A stretch of 64,000 nucleotides of DNA from Mactromeris polynyma (taxonomy: Eukaryota; Mollusca; Bivalvia; Venerida; Mactridae). The stretch covers positions 3,720,001 to 3,784,000 of the forward strand of contig JASFXZ010000001.1 in the NCBI GenBank assembly GCA_032209605.1. Reading direction: 5' to 3'. The notes under the pieces are model-generated. The model saw only the letters and a list, made by a program, of their open reading frames with translations. It did not search any database and was not told the DNA's origin. Every line of letters begins with the position of its first letter. The first letter of the stretch is position 1. Positions 60,201 to 64,000 of the stretch are shown piece by piece. A program made the position numbers and the translations under genes.

Positions 60201-63185
60201 TAAGCAAATCAAAATACTTCGTAAAAGTCTGTCAGCCTCTGCTTTCTTTTGCTTCAGAATGAAGTGTATAATTGGTATACCAAAGGCTAGCGTTTTTCCA
60301 CTTCCCTGAAAAAAACAGGCACTTGTTTCACATCATAAAATTATTTTTTTTTAAACAATATGAATATTTGATATTCACAGACATAAGAGCGCTTCCTTCA
60401 CAAAACATGTATCAGTGATGCTGGTTTTATTTCCCAACGAAAGTTTTGACATCACAAACTTAGCACTTTCACAGACATGTTTTGGTAGCTTAATTTTTAT
60501 TTATGGTATGAAATGATCGAGAAAATGTTTACAAGAGTTGTGTATAAAAATTCCATCAGGAAAACAGAAGACTCTTTAAGAATTCATGTGAGTTTAAGTG
60601 AAACATTTCTGACAAGACATCACCATTATTTTGTAGTTTACTTTTCTATTATTGTAAATATTGGAACAGATATTAAAAGAAAAGTAGACGTCTGATTTTA
60701 ATAGTGTTGGCAACTAGAAATTCTTTTAAATATATCTGTTAGAAAAAGTAAAAATCAGAAAAAGTTTTTTAGGTCACTAACACAGAGCGTGTCATCGAAA
60801 AGCTCCTAAGATTTAACAGATTAAACAGGTTACAAGTTAACATACTACATCTGCTTTCAAACATACAACTTTACAAGACATGGTTTCCCTGTTCAACAAA
60901 ACTACTGGTAGCACAGAAATAATAAAAATATTAAAAGTAAGAATTAAGACATAAGGTTTCATTAAAAACAATTCCCCGGCAGTTTTAAAGTTATTGTCCA
61001 GACAAAAAGTGATTGGCAGATGGACAGACAGATGGACCAACAGACTTCAATTCATTACTGCTTTTGCAGTAGGGATAAAATGGTTGACTTTAGGATTGCG
61101 ATATAATGTGACAGTTACCGTTTCTGCTGCTCCCACAACATCCATCTGGTCCCGGATTGCAGAAGGCAGAATCTGGCTCTGTATTGGTGTTGGCTGTTCA
61201 AATCCCTCATCTCTTAATGCCCATAATACTTCATCAGGTACAAACAAATCCTTCCAACCACCCATCCCTGAAAGTAATCATTTAAAGTAACAGTGCTACA
61301 ATGCAACTGAAGTGTACCACGATATATAGCACAACTTAAGCAAAGTATCTGATATGTACCATGATATATTGCTTCATTAACCCCAGCCATTAATGTGGAT
61401 AGTTTTATTACTTAAACATGTATACAATGTATTCAACTTTAACCTCGTCAGATGTGTTGCAAAAATAAAAATGCATAAACTAAAGCAAAACGATTATCAA
61501 TCGCATTTCAGTTTTTGACTAGCAATTAAATCTGAGATTCTCATGACTTGAACTTCTCTATTTAGTTTTTGACATCTTGAGGCTTTCATGACTAGATTTT
61601 TTTTTTAGTTTATAGACAGTAACTTTCTAGCAGACAGCAGAAAAATGTATCACATAAACTAGTATGTTCATTTCATAGCGTTGTAGATTGGCTGCATATT
61701 GCAATATACCAGTATATCATGACAACCCTATACTTAGCTCACAAAAATCTCATCTTGATACTGTTCAATCATGACAATTGGTATCAAAAACCATATCTTA
61801 TCTCAAAAAAATGTAAATCTTGCATTAAAAGTTACATGTTGGTTGAATATTATTAAGGAGAAAATTCTATACATATCTAGAAAATGTCACACTAACAAGG
61901 TTAAATGCCAAAACAGTATTAACTATTAGAGCATACAAATGAATGCATACTTCAATGAACTGAAGAAAGAGAGTAAAATAAAAAATAAACAATGATAGTA
62001 CTAATTAATTGTAATACAAATGATACGAAATACAAGTACATGTACTCACCTTTTAAAGACTTATTTAAAGGCTGAGTTCCAGTTTTCTGATCTGTTTTCT
62101 CTGCATCCAGTTTGGACTTTTTCTTTTGAGACATTTCATCTGATTTCATATCTATATGAAGGTGAAAACATACATTTAACATCTATGATAAGTTTACATA
62201 ATACATGCCAGTACATGCACTTTTACAATCCATGCAACCTAATTATTTGTATTTTTTTTTAAAACAGGCATGAGATTGCAAAATTTCAAAATCAGCTGAA
62301 AATTCGGCAAGGGGTCCAGGGTGTCGCTGAAGCTCCTGGCTTTTAAGCATCTAAGATGGCTTAAATTGTCTCAAAAATGGCCCTTGTGAGCATCAAATCT
62401 GCAGAAAAGTCTCATGCCTGTTAAAAATGACAGAAGGCTATGCAAACCTTGTTCAGGGGCATATATTTCAATTTGAGGAAATATAAAAATCGTTTCCTGA
62501 GAGAGACTGGATGATAGATATTGTTGTAATACATATTTATAACACAGCTACTTCAGTGCAGAGGTTCCTGGTCAGTATGAATCAATCATGAACATTTTGA
62601 CAGATCTGAAAGTCAATCAACTCATGTACATAACAATAATGGAATGAAATTTCGTAATATTCCAAGAACTTGTTCATTGCCACTTGCTTCAAGTGACTGA
62701 GATTACATTGAAATTACATTAAGTGTCAAGCTTTCGGATAAAAAATAAATTATTTTATTTGCAAATTTGAATAAAGAATAAATTTTTGTTTGATTTACGA
62801 CAAACCAATAACAATATCAAGAAATATTACCTGGAGATTTTCTTTTCCTCTTATCCTTGTTAGTGATGACATCTTGTGATGTTTTAGCATCGGAGTTACC
62901 TTCATTCTCCATTGTTGCATTAATGTCTTCAATTGTCTGTAAATCTGCTTTTAATATCACCTTATTATTCTTTTTAAACTTTTTTTTCTGTTTTTCTTTA
63001 TTATTATTTTCAGAACAACTCTCATCATTTTTTGGAGCTTTGCTTTTCTTCTTTCTTTTTCTCCTTTTCTTCTTAGGAGAATCTTGTTTTGTGATGTTCA
63101 AGCTTTCATCTTTTTCCTCTGCTTGTTTATTCAAGCTTTCATCTTTTTCCTCTGCTTGTTTATTCTTTGTAGCATTTTTCTTGTT
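51077..63185 (-). CDS. DDX24: ATP-dependent RNA helicase DDX24 (17 exons, 5' end outside window)
   Basis: Join, in coding order: 63185-62831, 62151-62050, 61267-61119, 60305-60218, 59891-59599, 59040-58864, 58397-58287, 58078-57960, 57339-57218, 56724-56606, 56044-55867, 55399-55296, 54878-54761, 53448-53352, 52862-52782, 52045-51882, 51246-51077. The total is 2547 nt, 848 residues; every intron is GT-AG and every phase agrees. DDX24/Mak5 helicases act in the nucleolus on the large ribosomal subunit. Visible motifs are Q-motif GFEQPTPIQ, motif I AAETGSGKT, Ia PTRELA, Ib [39 protein letters not shown] and [10 protein letters not shown]. An acidic insert between motifs I and Ia and a Lys-rich C-terminus match DDX24. 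All catalytic motifs look intact. The N-terminal roughly 100 residues are missing because the window ends. Confidence 0.95.
51882..52045 (-). CDS. DDX24: DDX24 exon (C-terminal extension)
   Basis: It includes [19 protein letters not shown] and TKYPTKTGK, matching 'LKKELRHLLSQPL ... TKYPTQSGK' of human DDX24. The acceptor is TTCTAAG|TTTGGA and the donor TGTG|GTGAGT (phase 1). Confidence 0.93.
52782..52862 (-). CDS. DDX24: DDX24 exon (C-terminal extension)
   Basis: It includes [20 protein letters not shown]. The acceptor is TTTCCAG|GTTTAA and the donor GGCT|GTATCC (phase 2). The donor is non-ideal, but the phase fits both neighbours. Confidence 0.85.
53352..53448 (-). CDS. DDX24: DDX24 exon (after motif VI)
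   Basis: It includes [20 protein letters not shown] and [10 protein letters not shown], matching the FPV ... RQIE block of human DDX24. The acceptor is TTTATAG|GTGAAG and the donor ACAG|GTGTGG (phase 2). Confidence 0.92.
53466..53810. mobile_element. MITE-like repeat, copy 1, inverted ends
   Basis: It starts AAAGGTACATAGTC and ends GTCTATGTACCTTTT, which are inverted repeats. There is no ORF. It is probably a non-autonomous DNA transposon. Confidence 0.68.
54368..54725. mobile_element. MITE-like repeat, copy 2 ('GGTACATAG' ends)
   Basis: It is collinear with 53466-53810 over about 350 bp, with blocks GAAAGTTTCCTG and GTAGGTCAGGATAGAAAATAC. The terminal GGTACATAG at the left is kept; the right end is eroded. 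Both copies are in the same DDX24 intron in direct orientation. Confidence 0.65.
54761..54878 (-). CDS. DDX24: DDX24 exon (motif VI)
   Basis: It includes [20 protein letters not shown] and [12 protein letters not shown]. The acceptor is ATTTCCAG|AATTAC and the donor AAAA|GTGAGT (phase 1). Confidence 0.95.
54934..55120. repeat. 13/14-bp tandem array
   Basis: Units of TATAACTGGACAG (13 bp) and TATAACTGGACAAG (14 bp) are mixed irregularly. It lies in the DDX24 intron about 55 bp upstream (in coding sense) of the motif VI exon. Confidence 0.95.
55296..55399 (-). CDS. DDX24: DDX24 exon (motif V)
   Basis: It includes [20 protein letters not shown] and [10 protein letters not shown]. The acceptor is TTTTACAG|GTAATC and the donor GAG|GTAAAT. 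Confidence 0.95.
55867..56044 (-). CDS. DDX24: DDX24 exon (motif IV, start of helicase C domain)
   Basis: It includes [19 protein letters not shown] and [14 protein letters not shown]. The acceptor is TTTTCAG|GATATA and the donor ACAA|GTCAGT (phase 1). No minus-strand ATG-to-stop ORF marks it; a + strand ORF across 55921-56244 is a shadow. Confidence 0.93.
56298..56471. mobile_element. pogo/Tigger-like MITE, group 2
   Basis: It starts TACAGTTGGACCACTTTTAT and ends AACAAGGTCGAACTGTA. It sits in a DDX24 intron and is fairly diverged. Confidence 0.72.
56606..56724 (-). CDS. DDX24: DDX24 exon (inter-domain linker)
   Basis: It includes [20 protein letters not shown] and RIHCTKEEK, collinear with human DDX24. 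The acceptor is ACTTGCAG|CTTACC and the donor AAG|GTTTTT. Confidence 0.93.
57218..57339 (-). CDS. DDX24: DDX24 exon (motif III, SAT)
   Basis: It includes [15 protein letters not shown], then a Lys-rich linker. The acceptor is AATTTAG|AGATCC and the donor TTAG|GTATGT (phase 1). Confidence 0.95.
57960..58078 (-). CDS. DDX24: DDX24 exon (motif II, DEAD box)
   Basis: It includes [20 protein letters not shown]. The acceptor is CCTTAG|GGAGAA and the donor AAAG|GTTTGT (phase 2). Confidence 0.96.
58287..58397 (-). CDS. DDX24: DDX24 exon (GG and TPGR motifs)
   Basis: 37 codons including [14 protein letters not shown] and [15 protein letters not shown]. The acceptor is GTTACAG|ATAGCT and the donor CAG|GTATTG. 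Confidence 0.95.
58450..58620. repeat. Sequence related to the tail of the 3055-3245 SINE
   Basis: GGGGTTCCACT, TGACCCTTGGAACCTTGAA and AAAATGACCCTTGAGATTCC resemble the tail of the SINE at 3055-3245. Confidence 0.4.
58640..58780. mobile_element. pogo/Tigger-like MITE, group 1
   Basis: It starts TACAGTAAAACCTCATTAGT and ends TATTGAGGTTTTACTGTA; 141 bp with near-perfect ends, in a DDX24 intron. Confidence 0.8.
58864..59040 (-). CDS. DDX24: DDX24 exon (motif Ia, PTRELA)
   Basis: 59 codons in phase 0. It includes [17 protein letters not shown]. The acceptor is ATACTAG|CAAGAA and the donor ACA|GTAAGC. Confidence 0.95.
59204..59300. mobile_element. Half of a third pogo/Tigger-like element
   Basis: TACAGTAAAGTTCTGCCTTA begins a sequence with the 'CAGTnnnnnTCTGCCTTACGA' look of a Tigger end, but no matching right end is found. 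Confidence 0.4.
59599..59891 (-). CDS. DDX24: DDX24 exon (acidic insertion)
   Basis: 97 codons are almost entirely Asp, Glu, Ser and Asn, in an otherwise globular helicase domain between motifs I and Ia. Human DDX24 also carries a long insertion here, so it is a family trait. The acceptor is TTGACAG|ATTTG and the donor CAA|GTATGT. Confidence 0.92.
60218..60305 (-). CDS. DDX24: DDX24 exon (motif I, GSGKT)
   Basis: It completes the Walker A motif and continues with [16 protein letters not shown]. The donor GAA|GTATTT is weak but gives the only phase (1) that joins to the next exon. Confidence 0.85.
61119..61267 (-). CDS. DDX24: DDX24 exon (Q motif and start of motif I)
   Basis: It encodes [30 protein letters not shown] and GAAET. 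W-K-D-L-F-V-P before the Q motif is characteristic of DDX24. The donor is ACG|GTAACT (phase 0). Confidence 0.95.
62050..62151 (-). CDS. DDX24: DDX24 exon (linker before the helicase core)
   Basis: The acceptor is CATATAG|ATATGA and the donor AAAG|GTGAGT (phase 1 in and out). It encodes a Lys-rich linker around [18 protein letters not shown]. Confidence 0.85.
62265..62420. mobile_element. MITE with 11-bp ends and TTAAAA target duplication
   Basis: The ends CAGGCATGAGA and TCTCATGCCTG are perfect inverted repeats. The element is 156 bp and flanked by TTAAAA at 62259-62264 and 62421-62426. The superfamily is uncertain. Confidence 0.8.
62831..63185 (-). CDS. DDX24: DDX24 exon (Lys/Glu-rich N-terminal region)
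   Basis: The acceptor is ATTTTAG|AACAAG and the donor CCAG|GTAATA (phase 1). It encodes a charged, probably disordered stretch with a basic cluster ([14 protein letters not shown]) likely to act in nuclear/nucleolar targeting. An 11-residue unit, [11 protein letters not shown], is repeated twice (33-bp direct repeat). Confidence 0.85.
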
Positions 63186-63275
63186 CTAAAATCAATCAAC
63201 ATTTATTTAATGAGCAAATACAGCAAATAAGTCTAATTTAAATTTTAAGCATTCATTTCTCTACCATAGAAACTT

Positions 63276-63450
63276 TGATTTCAGGCTAGCAGAAATTACT
63301 GAGTGCTAGCCCAAATGAACAAGTGCTTAATTTTAATGAATATACTTTTCTTGGAAATGGAGAAAAATAAAATCTATCCATGTTTTAATGTAACAAATTG
63401 TAGAGAATAGACACATGAATTATGAATTAGTGTTATGTCAGTTTGGGCTA
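63276..63450. repeat. Dispersed repeat shared with 17312-17500
   Basis: GGCTAGCAGAAATTACTGAG, AAGTGCTTAATTTTA and CAGTTTGGGCTAG occur in the order seen in Kv intron 2. Confidence 0.6.
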
Positions 63451-64000
63451 GAAAAAAATTGGTTTTTACTGAATAAATACACCTTTTTGTGAAAATAGCA
63501 TCAAATTGCCCATAATTGTGAATATCATAATATGCTTAAAATAAAAAGATACTGATTAACATGACCTTATTCAGGCTAGCAGTGTATTAATCTATTACTG
63601 TTAGTAAGATTGATCATCATTTGTTAACAAAAACCTGAAAATACTATTACTAAGTGGTCTGAATTGTGAATTTTAGCCAGATTTTTGTGAAAAAAACATA
63701 CTTTTGGCGATTGTGAATGGGGCCCAATATCGGCCCCATTTTTGGGCAAAAAAAACCACTGACACTACACTGTAGTCTAGGTTAAGGGTAAACTAGGCCC
63801 ACTTCCAATCTCTGCCCACACTAGAAGCGCAATGAAAAGGCAAAGTTATTCACACCTTTGGCATACTAAACAACTTATAGTAGTAGTCGTCTTTTTAAGT
63901 GCAATGAAAAGGCGAAGATATTCACACCGAAGGTGGTTGAGTTGTTAATTGGGGGGTCATAATTATTTCACCGTTTAAGTCGTATATGCGGACACTTAAA
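63451..64000. other. DDX24 intron or upstream region, no exon seen
   Basis: AT-rich sequence up to the window edge. A short block (GCAATGAAAAGGC...TATTCACACC) occurs twice, near 63829 and 63900. I find nothing like the DDX24 N-terminus, so the first exon must lie further right. Confidence 0.4.

Overview
The window is eukaryotic genomic DNA: AT-rich, intron-rich and crowded with short transposons and minisatellites. Every intron that could be resolved obeys GT-AG. Gene content and repeat style (tRNA-headed SINEs, pogo/Tigger-like MITEs, long minisatellite arrays) suggest an invertebrate, most likely a mollusc and perhaps a bivalve. The species is an inference; nothing in the sequence proves it.

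Two genes are clearly supported, in convergent (tail-to-tail) orientation. On the + strand a voltage-gated potassium channel of the Kv3/Shaw type is spread over three coding exons (9665-9992, 16981-17246, 46692-47837; 579 residues). Exons 1 and 2 encode the T1 tetramerisation domain and exon 3 encodes S1-S6, the pore and the C-terminal tail. Its introns are about 7.0 and 29.4 kb long. On the - strand, 17 exons between 63185 and 51077 encode most of DDX24 (yeast Mak5 family), a nucleolar DEAD-box RNA helicase of ribosome biogenesis. All 17 junctions keep frame (848 residues in the window), and only the N-terminal exon(s) lie beyond the right edge. Window bases 1-126 may be the tail of a third gene.

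Region by region: 0.1-9.6 kb is intergenic, with a tandem duplication carrying TATA-like boxes, an antisense SINE, inverted MITEs and a 33-bp minisatellite. 10-17 kb is Kv intron 1, with 41-, 54- and 34-bp arrays. 17.2-46.7 kb is Kv intron 2, holding 55-, 44-, 49-, 45- and 22-bp arrays, SINEs, MITEs, a decayed antisense hAT (ZBED-type) transposase and a decayed non-LTR reverse transcriptase. 47.8-51.0 kb is the 3' flank shared by both genes and includes a foldback element. 51-64 kb is DDX24, whose introns contain several MITEs and a 13/14-bp array.

I found no new multi-gene system. The most notable points are an unusual Kv channel (Thr-Phe-Pro where S6 normally has Pro-X-Pro, plus a weakened S4 charge ladder), a dispersed repeat family that has twice expanded into different minisatellites from internal segments, and several MITE families whose ends can be defined from the sequence.
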